A DNA stretch of 8,868 nucleotides from Bacteroidia bacterium. GTDB taxonomy: Bacteria > Bacteroidota > Bacteroidia > Cytophagales > Cyclobacteriaceae. The notes under the pieces are model-generated. The model saw nothing but the letters and a program-made list of their open reading frames with translations. It was not told where the DNA came from and did no database searches. Of this stretch, positions 1 through 7,406 are shown piece after piece; the stretch's first letter is position 1; each line of letters opens with the position of its first letter. The translations under genes were made by a program, and so were the position numbers. The stretch is from assembly GCA_025356795.1 (NCBI GenBank), contig JANXRR010000586.1, forward strand, positions 1 to 8,868, written 5' to 3'.

Positions 1-15
1 GTTGTATTTTTATTT

Positions 16-789
16 TTATTTTTTCAATGTCATGTCTTTATCCATGTAAATGATTGTCATTACACTCCTCATTTTGTCCGATTTATTGGCTCCTGCCCGA
101 TGGAACAACCAACCCAAATGATAACTCACCTCACCAATATCAAAAGCTTCTATCACATGTTTGTAACCTTCTTTTTTTAACGCATCGGCAAGTAATTGCT
201 GGCTTTCATCGCTAATTTCTTTGTCTCTGCCTGTGGGCAGTTTATAGCTTTCTGAACTAAACTCAAGTGGTCCCATTTCAAGCGGGGTTTTTTGTAGAGG
301 GATCCAAACGGTAACAGTTTTATCAGATGTCAAAGGCCAATAATATTGATCTGCATGCCATGGGGTTATCCCTCCACCTGGTTCTTTATACAAAGCTTGG
401 TCATGATACAAACGTACGCCATCCACTTCCAATAAATCTGTTGCTATTTGTGCCAGGCGTTTGCTAAATACAATTTCCTTTACTGATTCAGATTGGGTCC
501 AGATGTTCATGATTTGTAGAAATGCTTTTCCGTAAGTATCTCTTTGTTCGATCGGAAGGTGCTGTGTGTTTAACCGTTTTACTTCGCTGGAAATTGTTTT
601 ATTTAGATACTCGACAACCTCGGTGGTAAATACATTTTTTAACTTGACAAATCCATCTTTTTTAAAAAACTCAATTTGATCTTTACTTAAGCCAAAAGGC
701 TCATTTAGAAGTTGAGTGATTGATTTTGGTATGGTTTCCATCTTCTTTTTGACAAAGTTAAGTGATAGTTTTTTTAGGGGCATCAACAT
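16..789 (-). CDS. Phytanoyl-CoA dioxygenase (PhyH) family Fe(II)/2-oxoglutarate oxygenase
   Basis: The 257-residue protein has the PhyH-family signature of a non-haem iron oxygenase. The proximal metal-binding pair is in WHADQYYWPL (H145, D147). The likely distal ligand is H230 in FHRAGAN, and R241, eleven residues later, is placed to bind the 2-oxoglutarate carboxylate. The stretch VTVWIPLQ followed by MGPLEF is also typical of the fold. Enzymes of this family hydroxylate small molecules or lipids using O2 and 2-oxoglutarate; the substrate here cannot be told from sequence. There is no signal peptide, so it should be cytoplasmic. Two starts are plausible: the longest at 789, and M17 at 741, preceded by AAGAAG. 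M17 gives a more compact N-terminus, because conserved sequence only begins near residue 34 (LSKDQIEFFKKDGFVKL). The gene is divergent from the GH13 gene across about 110 bp, and no functional link between them is evident. Family assignment is firm; substrate is unknown. Confidence 0.9.
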   Translation of the reverse strand: MLMPLKKLSLNFVKKKMETIPKSITQLLNEPFGLSKDQIEFFKKDGFVKLKNVFTTEVVEYLNKTISSEVKRLNTQHLPIEQRDTYGKAFLQIMNIWTQSESVKEIVFSKRLAQIATDLLEVDGVRLYHDQALYKEPGGGITPWHADQYYWPLTSDKTVTVWIPLQKTPLEMGPLEFSSESYKLPTGRDKEISDESQQLLADALKKEGYKHVIEAFDIGEVSYHLGWLFHRAGANKSDKMRSVMTIIYMDKDMTLKK

Positions 790-898
790 CCAAAGAGTTT
801 CAGCAGTTTTTTATTTTGGAGTTTAAGTTAATCGTTCAGTAATCAAGAATGGTTAAATTGCAATCGATTTATTTTTTGAATTTGAAAGGATTAAAATT

Positions 899-3748
899 AT
901 GAAGGTAAAGAAAATAGTATTTGTTTTATTTTTATTGGTGGGGGCACGCTTTAGTGTTGCACAAATTGTAACCACCGATCCCATTTTTCCTTCGGCAGAC
1001 AAACCTGTTACGATTACAGTTGATGTTACTGGCACGAGCCTCGACAAATTTGCTTGGGATAATTCTACCAATCCCGTTTACATTTGGACTTGGATTCCCA
1101 AAGGAGGAAATTCTATTGATGCCCCAACAAATGTAAATCCTGCCACGTCTGCACAAGATGCTGCTAAATGTACTCGTATCAGTACTAATCCTGACAAGTA
1201 TCAAATTACATTTACACCCACCACTTTTTTTAATAAGTCGGTGTCAGATCTTTCCACTATTGGCTTAAAACTGAAAAGCAAAAACTGGAATGATAACAAA
1301 CAAACAGATGTGGATAAATTTATAACACTCTCTTCTAATTTTTCAGTCAAGTTTACATCGCCCACGTCCACTTCATTTTTTGTAAATCTGGGTGAACAAA
1401 TCCCTATAACTATTAATGCTTCTGCTGCTTCAGATTTAACTGTATCGGTGGGCGGAATACAAAAGGCAGCTCAACTTCAAGCAACCACGTTAAGTTACGT
1501 TCACACTGTTACCGAAACACAGGGCTCAGTTGTGGTTACAGGAAATGCAAAAACGCCATCAGGAAATCAAGTGTTTACGTTTATCTACACGATAAGAAAT
1601 CCTGTTATCAGTGCAAGTCGACCTACTGGTATTCTTGATGGAATCAATTATTCTTCGGATGCTACGAAGGCCACCCTAAGCCTTTTGGCACCCAAGAAAT
1701 CTTCTGTTTATGTAATAGGAGATTTCAATGATTGGCAAATCAAATCCGACTATCAGATGAAAAAGGATGGTGACCGCTTCTGGTTAGAAATTGCTGGATT
1801 GACTCCTGGCCAAGAATACGGATTTCAATATTTGGTAGATGAAAAAGTAAAGGTGGCCGATCCTTATGCAGATAAAATTTTGGATCCTGACGATCAATTC
1901 ATTTCGGCAACAACTTATCCTTCATTAAAACCCTATCCAATAAAGGCGGTCAATATAGAGTGGTATTATAATCGTGTGTCAGTGCTTCAAACAGGGCAAA
2001 CACCTTATGTTTGGAAAACAACGGCTTATACAAGACCTGCTGCTAAAAACTTGGTTATTTATGAACTCCATATTCGCGATTTCTTTGACAGCAATGGACG
2101 CAATTATCAAAACCTAATTGATACAGTAAACTATTTTAAACGGTTGGGCGTAAACGCAATTGAACTAATGCCAATCACTGAATTTAATGGTAACGATAGT
2201 TGGGGCTATAATCCTACGTTTATGTTTGCGGTTGATAAATATTATGGTACAAAAAATAAATTGAAAGAGTTTGTCGATAAATGCCATCAAAATGGCATAG
2301 CCGTTATTTTAGATATTGTTATGAACCATCAAGATATCCCCAACCCTTATGTGTTGATGTATTATGATTTTAACACAACTAAACCCACCTCTGAAAATCC
2401 CTGGTTCAATACCGAAGCTAAGCATCCTTTTAATGTATTTTATGACATGAATCACGAAAGTCAGTATACAAAAAAATATTTGGACACGGTGAATCACTAT
2501 TGGATCAATCAATATAAAATTGATGGGTTAAGATTCGATTTATCAAAAGGTTTTACACAGACCAACAACTCATCTAACGTGGGTGCATGGGGGAATTATG
2601 ATGCTTCTCGCATTGCTATCCTCAAACGTATGAATGACAAAATTAAAACGTATGCCCCAAATGCGTATGTTATATTAGAACATTTTGCAGCTAATTCGGA
2701 GGAAACAGAATTGGCCTCCTATGGAATGATGCCTTGGGGAAACGCTAACAATGCTTATGCTCAATCGTCTATGGGGTATGGAACAAGTGCTGATATTTCA
2801 AGTCTTTCTTACCAAGCTAGGGGATGGGCTTCTCCTAATTTAGTGGGCTACATGGAAAGCCACGATGAAGAGCGAATTATGTATAAAAACATCCAATTCG
2901 GAAATTCATCGGGTACTTATTTAGTAAAAAATTTAGCTGTTGCCACAAGTCGATTAAAAGCCGCTAACACAATGTTGTTTGCCATTCCTGGCCCTAAAAT
3001 GATTTGGCAATTTGGTGAGTTAGGTTACGATAAGAGTATCAATACGTGTTCGGACGGAACAACGATAAGCAACGATTGTAGGGTTTCTGCTAAACCCATT
3101 AAATGGAATTATCTAGCAGATGCTGGCCGGTTATCTCTTTGGAATCATATTGCTGCTCTTTTAAAATTACGAAAGCAATATTCCGTCTTTCAATCAACCG
3201 ATTTTACCATTACCACGGGCGATGCATTGGTTAAGCAAATTGCTTTGAAGAATGCGCCTTTCAAAACAGCTCCCACATCTGCAGATGAAATGAATGTTCA
3301 TGCACTTGCCAATTTTGAAGTTACATTACAAACTGCTTCGGTTTCTTTTTCACATGGAGGCACTTGGTATGATTATTTTGGTGGCGGAGCTTCCCTTAAT
3401 GTTACAACAACTCCTTTTACAGTTGCGCTGCAGCCTGGCGAATTTCATTTATATACAGACTTTCCAATAGACTCGCCCCCCCTTACAGTTACTGGATTAG
3501 AGGATAGAATTGGTCTACCAATAATTTCTGTTTACCCCAATCCCACCTCAGGTTTAATTTCTGTTGATACCTATTCGAATGGAGAAGCAAAACTTGAATT
3601 AACAGTGTTGAATGTGTTAGGGCAATCAATAAGTGTAAATCAAATAAGCAGCAACACATGGGACATAAGCTCTTTGCCTTCTGGTTTTTATATTCTTAGA
3701 ATAAAAGATGGAGCCACTAACTACACATCAAAAATTATAAAAAACTAA
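899..3748 (+). CDS. Secreted GH13 alpha-amylase-type glycoside hydrolase with T9SS type-A sorting domain
   Basis: This 949-residue multidomain enzyme probably cleaves alpha-1,4-glucans such as starch or glycogen outside the cell. Residues 1-21 are a signal peptide ending SVAQ. Residues 22-235 look like two beta-rich modules that I cannot name. Residues 255-340 resemble a CBM48/E-set glycogen-binding module (VYVIGDFNDWQ). The GH13 barrel starts near 384 and keeps all four conserved regions: DIVMNH (472-477), GLRFD with nucleophile D547, VILE with acid/base E594, and ESHD (H655, D656). C717 and C727 could form a disulfide in a loop. A beta-sandwich C-domain spans about 760-858. Residues 877-949 are a T9SS type-A sorting domain (VYPNPTSG at start, LPSGFYILRI near the end), so the product should cross the outer membrane by T9SS and be released or anchored. 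AAAGGA lies 8 bp before the ATG. No SusC/SusD neighbours are present. A C7 tract sits just before the sorting domain. The catalytic class is certain; exact specificity is not. Confidence 0.96.
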   Translation: MKVKKIVFVLFLLVGARFSVAQIVTTDPIFPSADKPVTITVDVTGTSLDKFAWDNSTNPVYIWTWIPKGGNSIDAPTNVNPATSAQDAAKCTRISTNPDKYQITFTPTTFFNKSVSDLSTIGLKLKSKNWNDNKQTDVDKFITLSSNFSVKFTSPTSTSFFVNLGEQIPITINASAASDLTVSVGGIQKAAQLQATTLSYVHTVTETQGSVVVTGNAKTPSGNQVFTFIYTIRNPVISASRPTGILDGINYSSDATKATLSLLAPKKSSVYVIGDFNDWQIKSDYQMKKDGDRFWLEIAGLTPGQEYGFQYLVDEKVKVADPYADKILDPDDQFISATTYPSLKPYPIKAVNIEWYYNRVSVLQTGQTPYVWKTTAYTRPAAKNLVIYELHIRDFFDSNGRNYQNLIDTVNYFKRLGVNAIELMPITEFNGNDSWGYNPTFMFAVDKYYGTKNKLKEFVDKCHQNGIAVILDIVMNHQDIPNPYVLMYYDFNTTKPTSENPWFNTEAKHPFNVFYDMNHESQYTKKYLDTVNHYWINQYKIDGLRFDLSKGFTQTNNSSNVGAWGNYDASRIAILKRMNDKIKTYAPNAYVILEHFAANSEETELASYGMMPWGNANNAYAQSSMGYGTSADISSLSYQARGWASPNLVGYMESHDEERIMYKNIQFGNSSGTYLVKNLAVATSRLKAANTMLFAIPGPKMIWQFGELGYDKSINTCSDGTTISNDCRVSAKPIKWNYLADAGRLSLWNHIAALLKLRKQYSVFQSTDFTITTGDALVKQIALKNAPFKTAPTSADEMNVHALANFEVTLQTASVSFSHGGTWYDYFGGGASLNVTTTPFTVALQPGEFHLYTDFPIDSPPLTVTGLEDRIGLPIISVYPNPTSGLISVDTYSNGEAKLELTVLNVLGQSISVNQISSNTWDISSLPSGFYILRIKDGATNYTSKIIKN
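3476..3482 (+). repeat. C7 homopolymer between the amylase C-domain and the T9SS sorting domain
   Basis: Seven consecutive C residues encode P860, P861 and the first base of L862. The tract falls in the linker after the amylase C-domain and before the sorting domain. A one-base loss gives a stop after seven codons counted from the tract; a one-base gain gives a stop after ten. Either leaves the whole catalytic part intact but removes the secretion signal. The run is directly visible; slippage is only a possibility. Confidence 0.6.
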
Positions 3749-3776
3749 TGTTGAATAAGCAGGCAGTAACTAATAA

Positions 3777-4460
3777 CTATTGATTGGTTAACGAATAAGA
3801 AATAAGATTAGCCCCCATTCGCAAAGCACTTTGTCGTTTAACATCCGGATCATTGTGTATGCGGGCATCTTCCCATCCGTTGCCAAGATCACATTCGTAG
3901 GAGTAGAAAACCACTAATCTGCCATCATAAATAAGTCCAAACCCTTGCGCAGGCTTGCCGTCATGCTCATGAATTTTTGGCAGACCTTTATCAAAATTAA
4001 ACTTCTGATGATACACCGGATGATTAAAAGGAAGCTCAATCAATTCTAGTTCAGGAAAAACCTTTTTCAATTCTATGCGAATAAACTTATCTAGCCCGTA
4101 ATTATCATCAATGTGAAGAAATCCACCTCCCAACAAATATTTTCTAAGATTAAGAGCCTCACTTTCTGAAAAAATCACATTTCCATGGCCTGTCATATAT
4201 ACATAGGGATAGGAGAAAAGAGCAGGGCTTGAAACTTCCACTGCGTCATCTTCAATGTTCATATTCATGTTCAGTTCCTTGTTACAAAAGTTTATCAAAT
4301 TAGGTAGAGCTGTTTTATTGGCATACCAATCGCCTCCTCCGCTGTATTTAAGCTTAGCAATCTTTATTTGAGCTTCAGAATAAGCACTTATCAAAAGCAG
4401 CATAAAGAGCAATTGGAGGCACTTGAATGCCCGTTTATAAATAAGAATTAATAAAATCAT
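3777..4460 (-). CDS. Secreted DUF4159-family protein of unknown function
   Basis: The 227-residue protein matches the stand-alone DUF4159 family found widely in Bacteroidota. Recognisable blocks are GGGDWY (41-46), YMTGHG (88-93), GGFLHIDDNYG (112-122), HPVYH (147-151), PKIHEHDG (161-168) and FYSYECDLGNGWED (185-198). The many conserved His, Asp and Gly residues suggest a binding or catalytic pocket, but no activity is established that I can cite. Residues 1-30 form an export signal with likely cleavage after AYSEA, so it should be periplasmic or exported. The signal is unusual: a hydrophobic stretch MILLILIY comes before the basic segment YKRAFK and a second hydrophobic core. This may mean that the true start lies further in at a non-ATG codon. 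The gene converges on the GH13 gene with only 28 bp between stops and no evident terminator, and is divergent from the first lipoprotein across 52 bp. Family is confident, function unknown. Confidence 0.85.
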   Translation of the reverse strand: MILLILIYKRAFKCLQLLFMLLLISAYSEAQIKIAKLKYSGGGDWYANKTALPNLINFCNKELNMNMNIEDDAVEVSSPALFSYPYVYMTGHGNVIFSESEALNLRKYLLGGGFLHIDDNYGLDKFIRIELKKVFPELELIELPFNHPVYHQKFNFDKGLPKIHEHDGKPAQGFGLIYDGRLVVFYSYECDLGNGWEDARIHNDPDVKRQSALRMGANLISYSLTNQ

Positions 4461-4512
4461 TCAAATTAAAATTACGGATTAAACCTTTTTACCTTGTTTA
4501 ACTCTAAAGATC

Positions 4513-5442
4513 GTGAAAAAAGCGAAATTTGCCTTAATGATAAACTTATCGAAAGGTTTTGTTTTAGGATTTGTGATCAGTTTGGTTTCCTGCCAAAATG
4601 AGCCGATCGATTTTACCAATGATGATACATTAAATCTTCAGAGTGAAGTAGCGGGCGATGCATATTCTGGCGATGCTCATGATATCTCCCATTTAGCAGT
4701 CGGCTCGAGCGATGCAACATTTAGTGGGCGCAGTGTAAGTGGAAGAAAAATTATTTTTAAGATTGATGATTTATTAAAACGATTTGATTGTGCTACCATA
4801 ACGCTCGAAACGGCCATTGATAATACACTATTAAAACCCAAGGGAACCATTACTGTAGATTTTGGAATTGCTGGATGTAAAGATTTAAAGGGAAACTTAA
4901 GGAAAGGCAAAATTTACATCAGCTATTCAGGAAGAAGGTATAGTCCTAGTTCTGCAATAATTACATCATTTGATGGGTATCAAGCAAATGGTGTTAAAGT
5001 TGAAGGAACGCAAAGTGTAACGTACAGCAGCCAAAGCACAGGCGATAAAGTAATTTTTACAGAAGTATTAACCGATGGTAAAATCACTTGGCCAGATGGT
5101 ACCATTGCAGTGCGTGCAGAAAACAAAACAATTGAATGGACTCGCACACTAGGCTCTTTAAACGATCAATGGAAGGTAACTGGTGGAACTAACTATACTG
5201 CGGCAGGTATCAACAGAAAGGGTTTAGTGTACGAAATGAGAATCATCGAACCTTTAATTTATTCAAGACCGTGCATTATTAGTCCTAATTCTAAAGGTAC
5301 TATAGCTGTAAAGGGTGTTAAAGAATTACTAGTAGGGAGTAAAAAAATTACCGCTGATTATGGCGATGGTTCATGCGATAGGCAAGTAATCATTACCATC
5401 AAAGGGAAATCAAAATCAGTTGAATTAAAATCCGACATCTGA
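4513..5442 (+). CDS. Lipoprotein of unknown function, paralogue A
   Basis: The 309-residue product starts with a lipoprotein signal peptide and a lipobox ending VISLVSC, with C27 as the lipidated residue. It should be anchored in the outer or inner membrane. The start used here is GTG at 4513 (KKAKFA follows); an ATG at 4537 would still leave a workable 19-residue signal ending in the same lipobox. The mature domain has four further cysteines (C93, C122, C254, C288). Conserved blocks are CATIT, GTITVDFG followed by GC, NLRKGKIYIS, PLIYSRPC and DYGDGSCD. The motif D(F/Y)G followed closely by a cysteine occurs twice (residues 116-122 and 282-288), which hints at an internal structural repeat. 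The same blocks recur in the next gene, so the two are diverged tandem duplicates. I recall this pattern as an unnamed lipoprotein family common in Bacteroidota but cannot name a domain. A predominantly beta fold is likely from the alternating sequence. Confidence 0.85.
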   Translation: MKKAKFALMINLSKGFVLGFVISLVSCQNEPIDFTNDDTLNLQSEVAGDAYSGDAHDISHLAVGSSDATFSGRSVSGRKIIFKIDDLLKRFDCATITLETAIDNTLLKPKGTITVDFGIAGCKDLKGNLRKGKIYISYSGRRYSPSSAIITSFDGYQANGVKVEGTQSVTYSSQSTGDKVIFTEVLTDGKITWPDGTIAVRAENKTIEWTRTLGSLNDQWKVTGGTNYTAAGINRKGLVYEMRIIEPLIYSRPCIISPNSKGTIAVKGVKELLVGSKKITADYGDGSCDRQVIITIKGKSKSVELKSDI

Positions 5443-5454
5443 TTTTTGATCAGA
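5438..5454 (+). repeat. Short inverted repeat over the stop codon of paralogue A
   Basis: TCTGAT and ATCAGA form a perfect 6-bp stem with a five-base TTTTG loop, overlapping the TGA stop. It is followed by A/T-rich sequence but no T-run. It might act as a weak 3'-end structure; it is not a convincing terminator. Confidence 0.3.
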
Positions 5455-5497
5455 ATTTAAAATAATTTTATAGTTGCTTTAAACCTTAGTCAAATTA

Positions 5498-5532
5498 ATC
5501 AATCAAAGAATCAAATCAATTAACAAACTAAA
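5498..5532 (+). promoter_or_regulatory. A/C-rich, G-poor leader before paralogue B
   Basis: The bases just before the ATG contain one G and repeat ATCAA four times, ending AACTAAA. There is no Shine-Dalgarno sequence. In Bacteroidota, unstructured A-rich leaders, with A near -3 and -6 as seen here, favour translation without Shine-Dalgarno pairing. Efficient translation of the downstream lipoprotein is inference. I found no convincing -33/-7 promoter pair in the 90-bp gap. Confidence 0.3.
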
Positions 5533-6438
5533 ATGGAAAACAAAAAAGTGAAATCGTTAAAGTTAGCAGCCAGTATTATTATGATGGCTGTGATGTCCTT
5601 CGTAATATCTTCGTGTAACAAAAACTCAGAAGATACTTTTTCATCTGAAGATGTAGCAACTTCAAGCAATGAATCTACTTCAGAATCACAAACCTCGGAA
5701 ACGGATGACATCGCAACTAATGTATTGAATGGTAATGATGCTGCCACGGGTCGTGTTGAAGCAGGTAATGATGATATTCGCATTGCTTGTGCTACTATTA
5801 CTAAAGGTGCAAATAACACTAAAGAAGCTGGAACAATTACAGTAGATTTTGGAACTGGTTGCACCGATGCTTCTAAAAACACAAGAAAAGGAAAAATAAC
5901 AATTTCTTGGACTGGTGGCCGTTGGTTCTTAGCTGGCTCAACCCATACTATTAAGTTTAATGGTTATAGTATCAACGATGTTAAGTTTAGTGATAATGAT
6001 ACTCGTACCGTTGCCAATATAAGTACAGCAGCTTCTCCACTTACTTGGACTGTGACATCGAGCCATACCTTAACATATCCTGACGCAACTACTACATCAC
6101 GGGCTGTTAATTTTACCAAGAAGTGGAACCGGACTACTAACATTAGTGATGACACTTGGACAATCAGTCAAACTTCAGGTGCTGTAAATGCGGCTTCAGG
6201 TACTAATAAGAAAGGGAAATCATACACGATGAAAATAACAACACCTCTGGTTTATAGCCGCTCATGTGCTCTGAGCAACAAAGTTTTCAAACCAATAAGT
6301 GGTAAAAAAACAATAACAGTTGACGCTAAAGATATCCTCTTTGATTTTGGAACAGGCACTTGTGACAATACTTACACAGTTACTGTGAATGGCAAAACAA
6401 AAACAATTACTGCCAAAAATGACGGTTCTGGCGATTAA
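5533..6438 (+). CDS. Lipoprotein of unknown function, paralogue B
   Basis: The 301-residue protein has a basic N-terminus (MENKKVKSLK), a hydrophobic core and a lipobox ending VISSC, so C28 should be lipidated. Residues 29-80 form a Ser/Thr/Glu/Asp-rich low-complexity linker (SEDTFSSEDV and similar), which would hold the folded part away from the membrane. The acidic residues soon after the cysteine resemble a surface-export signal, which is inference. The folded domain carries C86, C110, C245 and C277, matching one-for-one the four mature cysteines of paralogue A. Shared blocks are CATIT, GTITVDFG then GC, NTRKGKITIS, FNGY, KWNR, PLVYSRSC and DFGTGTCD. The DFG-then-Cys motif again occurs twice. 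Spacing between cysteines is similar but not identical (24 and 32 residues, against 29 and 34 in A). The gene lies 90 bp after A and is closed by a strong terminator. Function is unknown; paralogy with A is clear. Confidence 0.88.
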   Translation: MENKKVKSLKLAASIIMMAVMSFVISSCNKNSEDTFSSEDVATSSNESTSESQTSETDDIATNVLNGNDAATGRVEAGNDDIRIACATITKGANNTKEAGTITVDFGTGCTDASKNTRKGKITISWTGGRWFLAGSTHTIKFNGYSINDVKFSDNDTRTVANISTAASPLTWTVTSSHTLTYPDATTTSRAVNFTKKWNRTTNISDDTWTISQTSGAVNAASGTNKKGKSYTMKITTPLVYSRSCALSNKVFKPISGKKTITVDAKDILFDFGTGTCDNTYTVTVNGKTKTITAKNDGSGD

Positions 6439-6453
6439 TTAATAATAAATTTC

Positions 6454-6486
6454 AAAAAAAAAGCCCGAAGAAATTCGGGCTTTTTT
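6454..6486 (+). terminator. Strong intrinsic terminator after paralogue B
   Basis: GCCCGAA (6463-6469) pairs perfectly with TTCGGGC (6474-6480) around a GAAA tetraloop and is followed by six T. The preceding A-run (6454-6462) can extend the stem through the T-run and would make the structure work on the other strand too. It starts 16 bp after the stop of paralogue B and separates the lipoprotein pair from thyA. Confidence 0.93.
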
Positions 6487-6611
6487 ATTTGTTAGTTTTT
6501 AAAATTTAAGTTTCTAACTCCAGCTGCCCAATGGATACCTAAATTGATTAACTTTTTGTTTTAGCATTTATATTATTCTAGAAACCAATAATTTGCCATT
6601 TTTGTGGAATT

Positions 6612-7406
6612 ATGAAGCAATACCTCGACCTCGGCAGGCACATTTTATCAACAGGCGCTCAGAAAATGGATCGCACTGGCACTGGCACACTCTCTATTTT
6701 TGGTTATCAAATGAGGTTTAATTTACAACAAGGCTTCCCATTGGTTACTACTAAAAAGCTTCATTTAAGATCAATCATTTATGAGTTGCTTTGGTTTTTG
6801 ACGGGTGACACCAATATTAAATATTTAAAGGACAATGGTGTTTCTATCTGGGATGAATGGGCAGATGCGAATGGCAATCTTGGCCCCGTTTATGGCTATC
6901 AATGGAGAAACTGGCCGGCACGAGATGGAGGTACTATTGATCAGATTACAAAGCTGATCGGCCAACTAAAGCAAAATCCAGATTCTAGAAGACATATTGT
7001 TACTGCTTGGAACCCTGCAGACGTTGATAGCATGGCGTTGCCTCCATGTCATGCCATGTTTCAATTTTATGTGGCTAATGGCAGGCTATCTTGTCAATTG
7101 ATGCAACGCTCCACAGATTATTTTCTCGGCTTGCCATTCAATATTGCCAGCTATGCTTTACTTACACATATAGTTGCCCAACAGTGCGACCTTGAAGTGG
7201 GGGATTTTGTTTGGACCGGTGGTGATACACATATTTACAATAATCACTTGGATCAGGTTAATCTTCAGCTTTCGCGGGAGCCATTACCATTACCAATCTT
7301 ACTTATAAAAAGAAAGGCACCTTCTATTTTTGAATACACCTTTGAGGATTTCGAAATTCAAAATTATCAGCCTCATCCCGGAATAAAAGCTCCCATTGCA
7401 GTTTAA
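6612..7406 (+). CDS. thyA: Thymidylate synthase
   Basis: This 264-residue enzyme makes dTMP from dUMP with 5,10-methylene-tetrahydrofolate, releasing dihydrofolate, in the cytoplasm. It has the same length and residue numbering as E. coli ThyA. Key residues are all present: R21, E58, W80, Y94, catalytic C146 in [11 protein letters not shown]166 in [10 protein letters not shown]169, N177, H207 and Y209 in GDTHIYNNH. The ATG start gives [12 protein letters not shown], as in known ThyA proteins. The upstream 173-bp gap holds the lipoprotein terminator (6454-6486), so thyA must have its own promoter in about 6487-6611; I could not define its elements. The common partner gene for dihydrofolate reductase (folA) is not next to it here. 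Its stop codon overlaps the ATG of a 24-codon micro-ORF (TAATG). Identification is certain. Confidence 0.99.
   Translation: MKQYLDLGRHILSTGAQKMDRTGTGTLSIFGYQMRFNLQQGFPLVTTKKLHLRSIIYELLWFLTGDTNIKYLKDNGVSIWDEWADANGNLGPVYGYQWRNWPARDGGTIDQITKLIGQLKQNPDSRRHIVTAWNPADVDSMALPPCHAMFQFYVANGRLSCQLMQRSTDYFLGLPFNIASYALLTHIVAQQCDLEVGDFVWTGGDTHIYNNHLDQVNLQLSREPLPLPILLIKRKAPSIFEYTFEDFEIQNYQPHPGIKAPIAV

Noticed and set aside
790..898. Bacteroidota-type -7 element (TA-TTT-TTTG at 870-878) before the GH13 gene
   Set aside because: It has three rather than two bases between TA and TTTG, and no TTG lies at the right distance upstream, so it is not better than chance in AT-rich DNA.
3749..3776. Bidirectional terminator between the convergent GH13 and DUF4159 genes
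   Set aside because: The 28-bp gap shows no stem of useful length and no T-run.
5520..5882. Minus-strand open frame of 120 codons across the start of paralogue B
   Set aside because: It is antisense to a convincing lipoprotein gene, shows no family features and reflects that gene's codon pattern.
6556..6604. Possible thyA promoter from TTG at 6556 and TAATTTG at 6589 or CATTTTTG at 6597
   Set aside because: The elements deviate from consensus and their spacing is too long; a promoter must exist here but its position cannot be fixed by eye.
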